Shown: positions 22,153 through 35,154 of the stretch, in pieces
Position numbering within the stretch: position 1 is the first letter of the stretch
How the letters are laid out: each line of letters starts with the position of its first letter
Assembly (NCBI GenBank): GCA_910574455.1
Contig: CAJSYZ010000008.1
Span: 1,676,707-1,740,706, forward strand
Direction of reading: 5' to 3'
Source: Trichaptum fuscoviolaceum
Lineage: Eukaryota > Basidiomycota > Agaricomycetes > Hymenochaetales > Trichaptaceae
DNA length: 64,000 nucleotides
The notes under the pieces: generated by a model
What the model saw: only the letters and a program-made list of their open reading frames with translations
What the model was told of the DNA's origin: nothing
Databases searched by the model: none
Position numbers and translations under genes: made by a program

Positions 22153-23884
22153 ATGATGTCTGTACTCCCACCCTCTCTACCATCTCAGCCGCCATCTTTC
22201 ACTGTGCACGGCGACAACGACTCTCAAGGTCTTTTAAGCGCAGACTTCTCCCAATCTTCCGCTGAACTTCCGGCCTACTCGTCTCCTGAAGTATCTAGAT
22301 CTAGCGCTACTCGTCAACAAACGGAACACGTTATTTCGCTCTTTGTGAGCGAGAAGAATACACATCAGTGGTTGAAGTTGATAGTGAAGAGTTGGGCGCC
22401 GTCTGCCAAACATCTCCCTACATTCGTAGAGGGCACTCCGATCACGGGCATCGTTGAACTCGATTTGCCGAAGCCTGAAAGTATCAAGGCTATTGTAGTG
22501 TCTGTGAGTGAACTTCCTGAGCCTCTGCGTGTACATACAGTTGTTTAAAGAACTGTCATCAACTTTATAGGTCAACGGGAAAGTCGTTTCTTCAGGAATT
22601 GATGAGCGCCAATTCCTTGAATTATCCGAGGTATTATGGGATAGTTCAATGGGTGACCCCAGATCTCCAGGACAAGGACAAGGGCAGTTCACAGATAAGC
22701 TGTCTGGCCGATACTCCTTCACCTTCACGATGTCTCTACCCAAAAAGGTCAATTTTAACAATAAACAGCACATGAAGGATCTACGACTATCGGGTGACGA
22801 GGACCTTCCGCCAAGCCTCTCGGGACGCAGCTTAGGCGCGTCGATTAACTATGAGCTAGTCGTCGATGTAAAGAGACGTGGGATTCTTAACGTCGGGAGC
22901 GCGTACGTAGTCCAGTCTATATTACTTTCCGCAGGAACCTGGTTTTATTTCATTTCCGTATTGATGTCAGGCTTAAGACGATATTCGCCTACACTCCCGT
23001 GTCACGACCGGAACCCCAATCTCGGCTTATGCAAGACGCATACAGAGACCAGGCCCCTCTATTAGGACCCGACATCGATATCCATGGATGGGAAGTTTTC
23101 CCGAGCTTCGAAGTGGAGGGAACTGTATTCAACACACGTAAAGCTACTATCAAATGCGAGGTTCGTCTTTATATGTTCGTGGTTTGATGTCCACCTTACT
23201 TACTGGATATTCCTCAGCTGGCGATGGCAAAGCCAGTGAGTCTCAGAGAAGAGTTCTATCAATCTGTCTGTCACAATATCCTCATCAATTACTCAGCTCA
23301 GTTACACCAGAGGGAGCTTTATCCCGTGCTTTCTCTCTGTCAGCTGTGACGACGATCAAGCTTTGGACCTTGCATCTAAACCAGAGGCACCAGTCTTACA
23401 GATGAGACGTAAGATAAAGACTCGACTAGGTGTAGACGAATCGGGAGGAGGAATGGTGCTTCCGGGCAATGAAGAGAACAATTATTTGAGTAAGGCCTCG
23501 TGGATGTCGGTCGGGGATAGTGGTTCGCGAAAGCGAACACTGTATGGAGAGTTGGCACTACCTTCAAATCTGATACCTACCTTCCAATTTGGCAAAATAG
23601 ACGTTAAGGTGAGTGTTTCCACTCCGTAAAAGTGTCTATCATAACCTTCGAATCGTTTTGTACGCATTTCGCAGTATGTCGTCGACTTGTTTCCCTTCGA
23701 CATCGCCGGCTTTGTTTCTGGAAACCCGAATGCAAAGCTGCACCGCTCGGAAGTGATGATCACATCTGCGTATGCTCCAGGTATTCGTCCGAAACCCATC
23801 CACCCTCCTAGTTACAACCCACCATCGCCCGGTCCTGGCGTGCTTGCAACTCGGCGAGCATTCAATATGGATTCATTTCTCTAA
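22153..23884 (+). CDS. arrestin-like protein, paralogue 1
   Basis: Exons 22153-22503, 22571-22902, 22971-23160, 23218-23235, 23297-23608 and 23675-23884 sum to 1413 nt, 470 residues. After a Ser/Pro-rich tail comes an arrestin-type beta-sandwich: WLKLIVKSWAPSAKHLPTFVEGTPITGIVELDL, GRYSFTFTMSLP, SINYELVVDVKRRG, then YRDQAPLLGPDIDIHGW and LSYTRGSFIPCFLSV. A VVDLFPFDIAGF block lies near the end. This is the form common in Agaricomycetes, related to alpha-arrestins that act as adaptors for ubiquitin ligases at membrane transporters; the cargo is unknown. No PPxY motif stands out. The fourth exon is only 18 nt (LAMAKP), a feature kept in both paralogues in this window. Confidence 0.8.
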
Positions 23885-24768
23885 AGGTCTACGAACACAA
23901 TCGACAATAGTAGTTCTGATGTATAATGGTGTTTCTAACCTGCTATGTTTCGTGACAATAATATGGAAGACAAAGTCTCAAGACGTCCGTGGTCGGTCTT
24001 CTCCGAGTGGCAGTGGCGGTGCCATAGTACTACATAGACAGTTGTGTTGCCAGCGCCACAATTGCACCTTTCTCACTCTTGCCGCGACCACGACTTACTT
24101 TGACCTTTGGAACATATTGTCCGAAACACTACCTCGCCTATCTCTGCTCTACGAATGAACGCAGTGCCGAAGCTTTTGCACGTCGATCAGCACTGGGTTG
24201 ACGCCGACGGCTTAAAACATTGATGATGGTCGTCAAAAGTTATTGGCCCCATCACCATCTCTTGACCTTTAGCTGGCCTGGCCCTTCCACGTCTACCCTA
24301 CACTTTGGTACGGGAGGAATGGGGATCTCTTTCCCGACCTTATGAAGCGATAAGTCAAGGTACGGCGAGTAAAGAGTTCTATGATGGTTACGAAGAGACG
24401 ACCAACACCTTGCATTCTTATCGGCGTACACGAATAGTGAACGTGAGGCCCCCTTCTGTTGACCCCATTGGTCTCGCTTGCATCGTTGCTCTCATGCGAC
24501 TTCCGGTTTGGCTACTATTATAATGAATCGCAGTCTTGGAACCATTAATCTTACGCTTATTATTAACCATATCTTGAGAACTGTCGGTGTAAGGCCTCAC
24601 CGACTTCTCCCTTATTAATAGCCCAATGGATCTTTGTTACTCGATGTACTGGCAAAGCAACGCATCGGACTTTGTCTCTAGGGCATTCATCCGGCATACT
24701 TATAGGGCTTTCTCGCGGTCTTGTACTACTTCCTACCTATCCACCCCCACTTTATAGAACATGCCACC
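23885..24768. other. intergenic between tandem arrestin genes
   Basis: Nearly 900 bp with no convincing gene. Short open frames at 23772-24158 and 24305-24523 overlap the neighbouring gene's end or lack motifs. This stretch should contain the 3' UTR of paralogue 1 and the promoter of paralogue 2. Confidence 0.5.
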
Positions 24769-26467
24769 ATGCCCATGCCACTGAACCCTCTGGGTCTCCC
24801 TTCTTCGCCCGCACAACACATCAAGCGCTCGAGAAGCTTGGCAAATCCAGCCAAACCTACTCTCGAAAAGCAATGGCCGATCTCGCCTCCGCCTCTTGCA
24901 AGGAACCCAAAGAAAACGAGAACGCTGCCTCCCTTTCCTTGCATCCCAAACCAACCTACCCGCTACTCAGTGACCTTGCAAGATCGAAGTAGTCAAGCAG
25001 CAATCACGCTAAACATCTACAATACCAAGAAAGCCGCCATTTATCCTATGTATATGGAGGGAGAGAAGATATCGGGGAGTGTGGAGTTAACGATCGGTCG
25101 GTCTATGGAAATTCAAGAAGTCTTGGTCTCTGTAGGCGACGATTTCTTCTTGCTCTCGAGGAATCATAATCTTGACTCCAGGATGTATGGCGTACAGGCA
25201 AGGGGCCGAATGTGTAGTCATGGGAATAACAGCAGGCCGTTCGTGCAAGTGATTGACAATTTGTGGGCAGCGGGTATTCTGGACGACGAAGCTTCTTCAA
25301 AACACCGTAGCGGTGTGTCAAGAGCAAAGCTTACCGGTTCCTTTCACTGGTCTTTCTCATTAATCCTTCCTGCGACCATCCTTACGCATTCCGGCTCGCA
25401 AGGCAAGGAGACACATCACCAACTTCCCCCCTCATATACGAGCAATGATCTTCGCTCGAGTATACAATACGATATTGTGGTGATCATCAAAGGACGCAAG
25501 GAGATAAGGCGGGTGACTTACAAGTGCTTACAACTGATAGTAAATGATCATAACCACCGGTTTACAGCCTGTCTTCGCCTTTCATATATGTGCCTCTCAC
25601 TCGGCCTCCCCCTTTGTCTCCCCTTCGAGCACTTGCGTACGAAGAAGGCACACCTTTGCTCGGACCGCAAGTAGACATTGATGGATGGGAAATCTGCCCA
25701 TCTTTTGTTATACGTGGCATAGCCTTCGCCGCGTATACCGTTGATGTCCGATGTACAGTGAGCGATTTTTCGTTTCATATCAAGAACTCATGGACTCACG
25801 TCTTGGCAGCTTGCTTTCCCGAAACCTGTGAGCTAAAAGAGGGACTGCTAGGTATAGTTATACTGATGCAAATTCGTAGCTTTCCTATACGCGTGGATCC
25901 GTCATCCCTTGTCTTCTCACTCTCGAAGGCTCAGACCTACAAATTCTGCAGCTCCTATATAATCCAAGCGCCCCAAGGCTGAGGCTCTGCCGTTGTGTCG
26001 AGTCATCGACCGGAATCGAGAAGATTGCGCGCATAATGGACGCCATCAAACATCCCTGCAGGGTCGTCAGCAAAGCTGGATGGACACTGATGGATGATAG
26101 CCATTCTCATGAGGATTGCGCCGTCCAACCAACGACTGCATTGCATTCCCGGACCCTAAGTGGAGAGATATCCCTGCCGGAAAACATAACGCCATCTTTC
26201 TCGTTTGGGAAGATGTCGTTGAAGGTGAGGAGACCATTGTTTGTGAAACATATATGGAAATTTGACGCTTGGCATGGTGATCACCCCATCGCTTATACCT
26301 TGCAGTATTCTGTCCAATTGCTCCCATTCGATGTCGCTGGTTTCTCACCGGAAGACGGTGAGAACGCTATAATCTTCCAGCGGACTGTCGACATCACATC
26401 AGATTATGCAGGAGGTACACATCCGAAGGCAAGCCTCCCACACACTAATCTCTATCTTCAACATTGA
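24769..26467 (+). CDS. arrestin-like protein, paralogue 2
   Basis: Exons 24769-25131, 25198-25523, 25568-25757, 25810-25827, 25880-26224 and 26306-26467 sum to 1404 nt, 467 residues. The exon plan is that of the gene at 22153, including the 18-nt fourth exon (LAFPKP). Shared blocks are YVPLTRPPPLSPLRALAYEEGTPLLGPQVDIDGWE, LSYTRGSVIPCLLTL, GEISLPENITPSFSFGKM and LLPFDVAGF. The Pro/Ser-rich N-tail differs completely from paralogue 1 and the central loop is longer. Same strand, about 880 bp downstream of paralogue 1, so probably a local duplication now well diverged. The ATG at 24769 is chosen because upstream in-frame codons include no other ATG. Confidence 0.78.
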
Positions 26468-27521
26468 ACACTCATACGGTGTTGGTAATGATTGATCTCA
26501 ACGAGTTTAGTCAACGTTGAAGTTTATCTGTACTTTTTTTTTCGCTCAAACTATACATTCTCTTAATTGCTTGTTTAGTTTATTATCTTACAGACATTGT
26601 AGTATCATTATTATTTTTACTATAAGGTTCTTAGCCTAGTGTAGTTAGTGAGGGGACTAACTGACTACTTTAAAGTGGAATACTTATATGATAGTATGAT
26701 AGATCCTCAGGAAAAACTTGATCGCAACCTGAGCTGCTAATACAATCACGAAATTGCAGTCCAGGAAACATCAAAGAGTGTGATGAAAAAGACATGAATT
26801 GACATAGCACACTGGCAGGTACAGAATAAAATTGCAGCAAGAGCAATAGATTATAATGGGAGGAGGGTGTTGCTACGGATTGTACACTATTTGAGATACA
26901 TTAATGTGGAGGGGGAGACGAGAATCATGTGTGCTAGGTATCCCGAATCCATCACTGTAATTTGAAAGCATTAGTGATATGAGATAGGACAAAAGCTAGA
27001 CGAACAAGGATCCAAAACAAAAAGAAAGCTGTCTACTTAGTGTTTCTGTACAATAACTTTGCGGCGATGCGAAATGATCTGACGTAACAAAACGGGAACC
27101 ATGGCCATAAGATAGCGAGCAATAAATGAAATGTGTGTAATCAAGCTAGAACCCCACTGAATTGACTGATGAAGATGAGATGATCGTGATCATTGGGGAC
27201 ATCGGAACTATATCGAGATTCGAGGAGGCTTTCGTGCATTGTGCTACGGCCATCAAGTTAGGGGCGATCCGGGTTCGTACGGCGTGATGCGAAACGATGC
27301 AGAAGGGCGGACGAGGCCATAGAATGCGCAGCGAAGGCTGGAAAAGACGCCATATCACTCTCACATCTGAGACAACCGGAAAGAGTTTAGTGCGAAAGAT
27401 AGATTGCGGTGATAGAAGAGGAGGTTTGATGGCGTTATTAGCGTGTTTTGAGGTGGTGCGGGAAAAATAGGGAAGAAGCGTGAGGTGAGGCATTTGAGGT
27501 ACTCCAATCTTGAGGGAGCAA
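26468..27521. other. convergent intergenic region
   Basis: AT-rich DNA between the 3' ends of arrestin paralogue 2 and the G-alpha gene. A poly-T run lies at 26534-26542. No gene or structured repeat is evident. Confidence 0.5.
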
Positions 27522-30500
27522 TCATACCAGGGAAGCCTCCTGAAGGTATCCACGGAATATGGAATCGCGCACTAAAGACGATCAAACAACGTCAGCATCG
27601 AGTGTAATGATTGAATGGAAGGATGAGATGTGGAGAAGATTATGAAAGCAGCGCCGTCATATATGATTGATATAATATCAAACCCGCCGCAAGAGCGTCG
27701 AGAAGGCAGAAATAGCGCGCAGCAAAGTGATCACGAGGTGATTGGATCAATGTGAAGAGATGGAAGAGAGATATGAGGCAAATCACAGGTAAAGCAGAGC
27801 CTGCTGCTTAGTCGTTTGATGAGGAGAAGCAATGGGGACAAAATGACGACTACCAGCAAAGCTATGCCGTGGCAAATCATCCATAAAATAGGAATAGTGC
27901 TCGCTCACCATTTCGAATAATACCCTGAGTGGCTTTTGTATCAACGACACTCGTCAAATGCGTATACAGCACCCGGTGTTCTTCATTATTCTTCCTATGC
28001 ACCTGCGCGAAGTGTGTCTTGAAGTAATCAACAACATGCTCGTAGTCATTCGGACGATCGTTGTATGACGGGATGCTATTGGATCAAACACATAATGCAA
28101 AAAAATCATCAGTCATTACCAATGATCAACAGAAGGGAAGAAAGCTGGGCAACGCACTATCGTTTTACCCGAATACCCTTGTCAAGCTTCTCCTTCAGGA
28201 TGTCGGTCTTGTCTATTAACGCGGTGTTGTAGTTGCATCGTTTTGATGGCAAGGGGTTAAAGAAGACGTGAATTCAAAAATAGATTAGTCAGGTATTGCA
28301 TAATAAGCTCGAGATGAATGTAAGCAGTAAATTTTGAGTACGCACTGAGGAAAAGTACCAAGTGCACGCGCTTAAGCAGCTCATTCGAGCAAATCTTGGT
28401 GAACAGCTGAAGTGAGTCATTGATGCGGTTCATCTTCGGGTCCTCTTCGAGATACTGCGATCAAACGCATCATCAGTTAGTAATAGCCCCCAAGCAACTG
28501 AGAAGTGGATATGAAAGAGATGAAACCGCTTCAGCCATCAGCGGAATCTATGGTAGTCCGCAGGATTCGGACAAGTTGCAGCCGCCCCCGGAACCCAAAT
28601 ATTAGTCACAGAAGGTAATGATAAGGTTGGCATTCTGATCTCGGAATTGAGGTCATAATTCCGAATCCAAACAGGCGTCGGATGTGAAGACGAAACTGCG
28701 TCGCTCCTCCACTGAGTTACCGGGTACCCGCGTTAGTCTTCGTATGCGAGGCACCTGGCAACGACCACTGCAAAGAGCGCCGTGCTCCAAAAGGAACGTG
28801 ATAACCAACGCAACGCATGCGCGGAGATCTCGGATCGCAGTTCAGATTTTTGACAGGAGATCCCGAACAATGCGATGGGCCGAATCCGTACGCTCGTAGG
28901 CGATGTGCCCTGCCTGACAAAGTCGCGGGACATATGGAAGACCGGACACTGCCTGCAGTGATAGCTCCAAACCCAGGAACCGGTCCGGATTAATGAAGTG
29001 CTCAAACATGGCACCACACTTGCCCTCCCCAAAGAATGATGAAGTGAAAGCAACAATGCAGTAAAAGATGGACTCACTTGATCAAATGCGCTCACGGGCG
29101 CAAGGAAGATGATAGCGTTTGCGTCGTCAAAGTAAGGAACCCATGTATGCCGCTGGCCGCGAGCGCCACCAACGTCGTAGAGATTCCATAGAATACTCTT
29201 ACCAGAGACTTGGACTGTGAAAGTATACGTAGCCACACCCATCGTTTGCAGTCTACACCGGAGGATATCATCTGTAGAGGGTGTATAAGAGGACGCCGTG
29301 ACCCGCTCAATGCTATTTAGGAAGCTAACAAAATCTCAAGTGTTAGTTTTGTCGATAAAGCATAGAATAGATGACGCACAATTCTGCACTCTCTTGTAAC
29401 CGTAATTTCCGCTTTTCAATAAGCACTTTCACGACGGGATGACGCCAGAGCTCCTTCACATCATCCTTGCAAGCAGACAGCATCGACGCAATTCGATCCA
29501 GCTCCTCCTCCAGCGGATCTCTCCGACTCTTCTGCTCTGCAGCACTCTCTGCGTTCCTGCTGTCTTCGGCGCTCTCGCCATCGGCCCTTCGCTTCCGGCC
29601 TGCGAATCGGGCCGTACTTTGCCAGCCTGAACGGACGTAGACACCACCTCCGCGCCGCTTGGCGAGCTCAGAGACTTGCACTCCACCTGAGAGACGTTCT
29701 GCAAGGCCGGCCTCGGCTGCGGCAATAGGCGAGAGCCGGAGCTTGAGTGTTGCAAGTTCAGTCTTCGCTGCGTTGCTTAACGCAACGGCGTATTCGTGGT
29801 CAGCATTGGCATCTGTGGCAGCAGCCATATTCATTGACGATGTCCCGGCTGCAGCGGAGGATGAACTGGGACCGGCACCTGCAGCCGAGGACGAACCACC
29901 CGCACGGCGATTAAACGCATGAGATGGCGGGCTTCCAGGAGTGAGTGGTAAGCCAGCCTCCGCTGCATCTGCGGCGATTTCCAATTCAGCGGTCGTGGGG
30001 CGTAGGGATGGAGAACTGAGGGCACCCGCGTTGCCAAGGTCGAGGGCGTCGATTGCCTGTAAGATGCGCTTGATGTTGCGCACGACATTAAAGTAGACAA
30101 CCGCACGCCATGAGTCTCGTTCCTCTTCGAGCCTCGCGGGGTCGTAAAGAAGTTGGAACTGCTTCTGAAGGGTCGACTTGCCTGACTCGGCTTGCCCAAG
30201 GAGTAGGAGCTAGAAGAAGCCAATCGGTCAGATGATTACCGGAAGAGAGCAAAGCCAGTATCCAATAGATAAGAAAGTCGAAATGAGAGAGATGATGGGG
30301 TAGGGGGGTCAGAAGGAAAGAAGATAAAGAGATGAATGATAGAAGCCGACACGACAACGACGGTGAGAGAAGGTCACACTACGATGGTTGCCTCCTCATA
30401 TGGAATGCTGCGAGTCGGAGCTCGCCTGGGGAACGCTGCGCTGCAAATAGTTAGAGCATCGCAGGCGAGCGAATGGCGAGGACAGCATGTGAGACTCGGA

Positions 30501-30900
30501 TTGTGCGAGGAGTGAATGTCCCGGACTGACGCGGGCTAAATTCCACGGCTCATCTTGGTCTCGACACTCATTCAACGTTCGACGTGGGCAGGGTTGCATC
30601 GTACTCAACAAGCAGTGCGTCGCCGCTTATTCCAGAGATCGACCACGGCGAGAAAGCAAAAATGTAATTTGTTACCAAACATGAAATACACACCTTGACC
30701 TGCATGTTCTGCTTCTTCTTTGTTTCTCGTTCCAGACGGAGCTCCTCATCGATGCGGTCACTAACGAGCTTTGCCTCGAGCTCCTTCGCTATGCGCTGCT
30801 GACGCTCGATATCGCTCTCGGAAGGCGGTGGTTTGATCGCAAGGGCGAGTGGGTCGTCCGCCGAGTAAATGCTCGACGTGCGTGTCTGAGTGCGTATCAT
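27522..30900 (-). CDS. atypical G-protein alpha subunit with long helical-domain insertion
   Basis: ATG 30900 (MIRTQTRTSS). After KKKQNMQVK an intron of about 480 bp leads to LLLGQAESGKSTLQKQF, the P-loop. An insertion of about 190 residues rich in Ala, Ser and Gly with a KRR-type basic patch (about 30030-29480) interrupts the helical domain. Then follow the switch II region YDVGGARGQRHTWVPYFDD, FLAPVSAFDQ, LHLVLFLNKTD-like (reads VHLVLFLNKTDIL), YIPSYNDRPND, HLTSVVDTKATQGIIRN and the last exon 27571-27522 (VRDSIFRGYLQEASLV). No N-terminal MGxxxS myristoylation motif is present. The usual TCAT guanine contact is TSVV and switch II is GARGQ instead of GQRSE. It belongs to the large, divergent G-alpha group expanded in basidiomycetes; likely membrane-associated signalling. 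Introns are unusually long for this window. Confidence 0.82.
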
Positions 30901-31890
30901 TGTGCTTGCTTGTGCGCTGTCAGGAGTGAGGTCGACGTGGAGAGCAGAAAGATAGGTCGACAGAGAAAGATGGCGAAGGAGATGTTGCGGATAGTTGGAC
31001 GTGTGAGATCAAAGATGGTATATAAGGGCAGGGTCCGAATCTGAGTTCGGGCTCGGATGATATGACAATGCAGGTTGGCGGCGGTGCCACGTTCTGTTGT
31101 TCCTCCAACTAGCGTAAGTAGATATGATCAGCAGCGCCGCACCCAGGTCGTCGCTGATGGCAAAAGTCGAGCGATATGGATGGTGGGGGCAAGAGCAGAA
31201 AGTGGGCTCGCAACGTCGGCGAGCCATGCATATATGTACGCTGCCTTATTTCCGACTGTGGCTCTTTCCGACCCTGCGCGTCTAACTGTCCAAAACAGGC
31301 TTCCGAAAATGAATAGAGATAAAAGATTCAAAAATGTATCTGAGAAATCAAGATAAAGAAAAGGGGAGTGAATTTGAAACTCGATTGCGCGCAGTTGAAA
31401 CAGAGCGATCAGGGCTGTCGTCCGATTTGATGGGGATGCATAGGAGTTCTAGTAGCCCTGATAACGACCGAGCCTGTTCATTGGGATTGCGTGTGTTTGC
31501 CGGGCCTTACCTACTCTAAAGACTATCAGTGCATACAACACTCCCCGACGAGCTGCTCGGCTTCCTCGATACTTCAAGTTAGCCCCAAAAGTCAAGTATT
31601 TCATTTGATGTTGCAAATGTTGCACTGCATCTTTGCAAGACGGTACCAGAGATTGACTCACTTACCCACTGGCAGGCTGCAGTCACAGGCAGTGTAATCG
31701 TGTGCTCTAACTTCCATAAATGAGATACTACTGTACTCCTAATATGTAATATGACATAATGTATTGCTACTAGTAGTGATTGTGATCACGTGCGGCTTAG
31801 TAGTACGCGCTGAGATCGAACAAAGATGCAAGCTCATCTCGAGTAGGCTCGTACATTCATCATAGAAAGCTGTAGCTGTGGGCCTTCAAG
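30901..31890. promoter_or_regulatory. divergent region between G-alpha and cyclophilin genes
   Basis: 990 bp with no supported gene; open frames at 31075-31356 and 31449-31697 lack motifs. The right half (31720-31830) is AT-rich with CTAGTAGT words and a GTGATTGTGATCAC dyad at about 31777-31790. Confidence 0.45.
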
Positions 31891-33417
31891 ATGGTGCGTG
31901 TTGTTGTCGTCGTTGATGCGCCGACAGAACTGCTTGCCTCAGTGAGCCAAATTGCTAACGCTCTTCAGTCAGTTACGCTTCACACATCCCATGGCGACCT
32001 CAAGGTAAGCATATCTTCAACTCCAACAACAAAACCTTCCTAACTCTACTTTCCTTTTCCTGTTATTTCTGCTTGGGAACTTAAATGACCGGCGAACGAT
32101 GATGCATACGTGCATAGATTGAGGTCTTTTGTGAGGCCGCCCCCAAAGCGGCAGAGAACTTCCTAGCCCTGTGTGCGGCGGGTTACTACGATGGCTGCAA
32201 GTTCCATCGCAACATCAAAGGGTTCATGGTTCAGACGGGTGATCCGACTGGCTCCGGTAAAGGTGGCCAATCCTTATGGGGCGCGCCGTTCGCAGACGAG
32301 ATTCGGTCTACTCTCAAGGTACGCTTTACACGTCTTTCCGGCTTTTTATTACTTCCATACCCCTTCGATGCCCGGGCTCGTTGTTTGTTTGTCTCCTTTT
32401 TCACCGATTTCTACACCCGGAGCTTCCCTGGTCACTGTCACCAGACGTCATAGGTATATTCGAATAATTGCGGCGGTCAGGCTGTCGCCGTCCCTTACCG
32501 CCTTATTTCGGTACCGAACACGAGACTGTACACATTGCTCCCGGATTTTTGTCGTATCTGGAATTTACACCATCGGACCATACACAACCGATTGGCGTTC
32601 CGGCCAGCAACATGGCGGTAGGATTGAGTCTCGTGCCGAATTATGTTTTTACGCTCTTGCTGAGTGAGCTTGGTATCCATGAGGACGCACACATTTGACA
32701 TAGCGCTAGCTCGGCATCTTCGCAAACATGAAGGAATCACTTTTCTGGCGTTTTCCCCCTTATTTTTCTTGGATGTCACTTGCTCACTTGTATTAACCCC
32801 GATACACTGCTTTGTAGTTCAATGCACGGGGAGTTGTCGCTATGGCTAATTCGGGCCCCGACACCAACAAATCGCAGTTCTTCATCACCTATGCGAAGCA
32901 AGCGCACCTCGACGGCAAATACACTGTCTTCGGCAAGTGCGTTACGTTTCTTTCCCCACATCTGGACCCTCCACCTTTTCCATACGATACTGCAGGACTT
33001 TTTCTTTTTCTCGCTCGTCAGCCCTTTATGTGGAATTCAAGCGTTTTGCATTGTCTCCGATGCATCGCCCATTGCCAATTACATAAATCCCACTCATTTC
33101 TAACTCCATTTCGCAAGCCGTATCTTCTGTCCTCATGCAACTTTCTTTCCGGCCTTGTCGTTTCAACTTTTCAATACTCCAACATTGACTCAACTGACAA
33201 AACATATGCTCATATAGGGTAATTGATGGGGCAGACTCGACGCTCGATGCTATTGAACGGGTACCGGTGAACGAGAAGAACCGGCCACTCAACGAAATCA
33301 TCCTCGAACACGTACGTCATTTCTGCCCTTTTCTGCCCGTACCCTTAGCATCGAAATCGGTCTATATAGGTCACTATACACGCGAATCCGATCGCCGACG
33401 CGACTTTACTAAAGTAA
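31891..33417 (+). CDS. peptidyl-prolyl isomerase, PPIL3/Cyp10-type cyclophilin
   Basis: Exons 31891-31893, 31969-32004, 32118-32318, 32818-32936, 33218-33311 and 33370-33417 give 501 nt, 166 residues. The first exon is only the ATG, followed at once by a GTGCGT donor. The spliced start [19 protein letters not shown] is the normal N-terminus of PPIL3/Cyp10 proteins, which supports this model. The whole cyclophilin domain is present: [73 protein letters not shown] and [14 protein letters not shown]. Active-site Arg, Phe, Met and Gln (FHR, FMVQTGD, QFFIT) are kept; the Trp that binds cyclosporin is Leu here ([10 protein letters not shown]). Members of this group associate with the spliceosome. 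Confidence 0.9.
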
Positions 33418-33916
33418 GCTTGCAGTGCATAAAAGCGAGAAAAAGGGGAGGACGGGGGCGCAATTCAGATCGATATTGTATGTACATAGGCGACGCGCAC
33501 GAGTTGCCCTAATTAATTATCGCGATGGTGGCACTGGACAACATTGGACAGCGCGTGGAATATCCCGAGATATAAAGCAGGTTCGCAGAGCATGCATGCC
33601 GGCGGAATTACGAGTTCTAAGGGATTTACGATTGTGATTGCTTAGCGCATAGCGTAGTGTTTTCAGATTGATGGTAAATACCGCGTGTATAATTCTATAT
33701 TGCAACGGACCGGAGTACATGGAATTGGATTTTGTAGTCTATTGAGATCTTATAGACATTCACCTCATCAAGATTGAATATTCCGTACGTGCTTGCGTAC
33801 CTTTGAACTGTGAAAATCCATTTAATGATAAATCGACACAACATATATTCCACTGCGTCGTCAGTCCTATTAAACAATCATACCAGTCACATGCCTTACA
33901 TGCGGCCGTGGGTCCA
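33418..33916. other. convergent intergenic region
   Basis: About 500 bp between the 3' ends of the cyclophilin and CAP2 genes; AT-rich in the right half, no gene seen. Confidence 0.5.
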
Positions 33917-35154
33917 TTACTTTCGCATCAGCCCTACGAGTTCCTTCTGCAGTTCGCGCTGCCGCTTCACCTTTTCTAGGCTCTCGATAGCGCGAAGATC
34001 GTGCACCACGTCCCGCGTTTTGCCGAAGTACACGTCTTGTAACAGGTTCCGCATTTTGAGCTCCTGATCCTCGACCATTCGCCCTGTATTGGATACGTGC
34101 GAAGAAGAGTCCGCCAGAGGCAGATCTTGTTCGATCTGCGGCACAAATAGGTTATCAAGATTAATTAAACGATAGAGAAAAAGGTGAATGAATTGATGGG
34201 GGAAAGAGAGGAGATGGGGAAGTACGAACCTGCCGTGTCATACTTCCACTCAGATTGATCTCGCCTGACCCATCCTTGCCAAGCTCTTTCTCCTTGTCCT
34301 TATTCTGGATATGCGTCTTGGTTTTAAGGTGTAACATGATAGTGCTCGTGAGCTTGTAATGAGCTGTGCGCCCGCGCTCGGCAGCTTCGAATACGTGAAT
34401 AGAATCCCAAGCACCGGAGGGCGCATCAGATGTATTCGCCGTTAGAACTGTTTCAGGTTGAGTCGTAGAATCATCAAATCTGATAGAATGGACATACTCT
34501 TTTTAAGTACCACAACGCCTGCGAAACCACCATCTTCAAGATCCCATAGATAGACTGATGACGCTCCACCCTCGAAGTACCTGTGCATATAGCGTCCACA
34601 CCGCATAAGTAAATGTATCGCGCATATGATAGATCCCTTTTTAGCTGAAAGCTACACGAAAACTGACATTTCTCGGTAGGTATCGAAAGCCTCATTCGCT
34701 GCAATCTCGAGTTTGCGCAGCTTAGGTGTAGGTATTGTTCCATCATCTAAGGGTGGATCGTATTCGTTCGACCATGGCGATCTAAGTTAATTGACCCCGC
34801 GCAGATTCAGAGCAAGATGGCGAGTAGGATTGATTTCAAGCATTGCGAAGACATCACATAAAGAGAGAGGGTTTGCGTTGGAAATACTTATAGAATCAGC
34901 TTCCGTTCCGCTTGTGGATTAGGGTATTGGTTCAATGCTCACCGATAGCTCTCCCCATCGCGGTTGTAGTCACACGCAAGGTACTCTCTTCCAGTGGCAC
35001 GGTCAACCAGCACTTTGAGAGGCTGGTCGACACTGGATAATAAATCGTCCGCGTAATCTGGGCAAATCGCCGCCAACGCCGCCACGTTCTCCTCGACTTG
35101 CGTAGGCGGCAGCCGCCGCATTAAATCCAGCATCGAATCGAGAAGATCAGCCAT
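33917..35154 (-). CDS. CAP2: F-actin capping protein beta subunit
   Basis: ATG 35154. Reads [46 protein letters not shown], then [99 protein letters not shown] and a C-terminal helix ending LVGLMRK. Introns lie after GESYR, within REM (donor GTCAGT), after VVLKK and after MTRQ. It forms a heterodimer with CAP1 that caps barbed ends of actin filaments, at actin patches. All diagnostic CAPZB blocks are present and the frame is intact. The Lys/Glu-rich insertion before LGKDGSGE is a little longer than in yeast. Confidence 0.93.
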
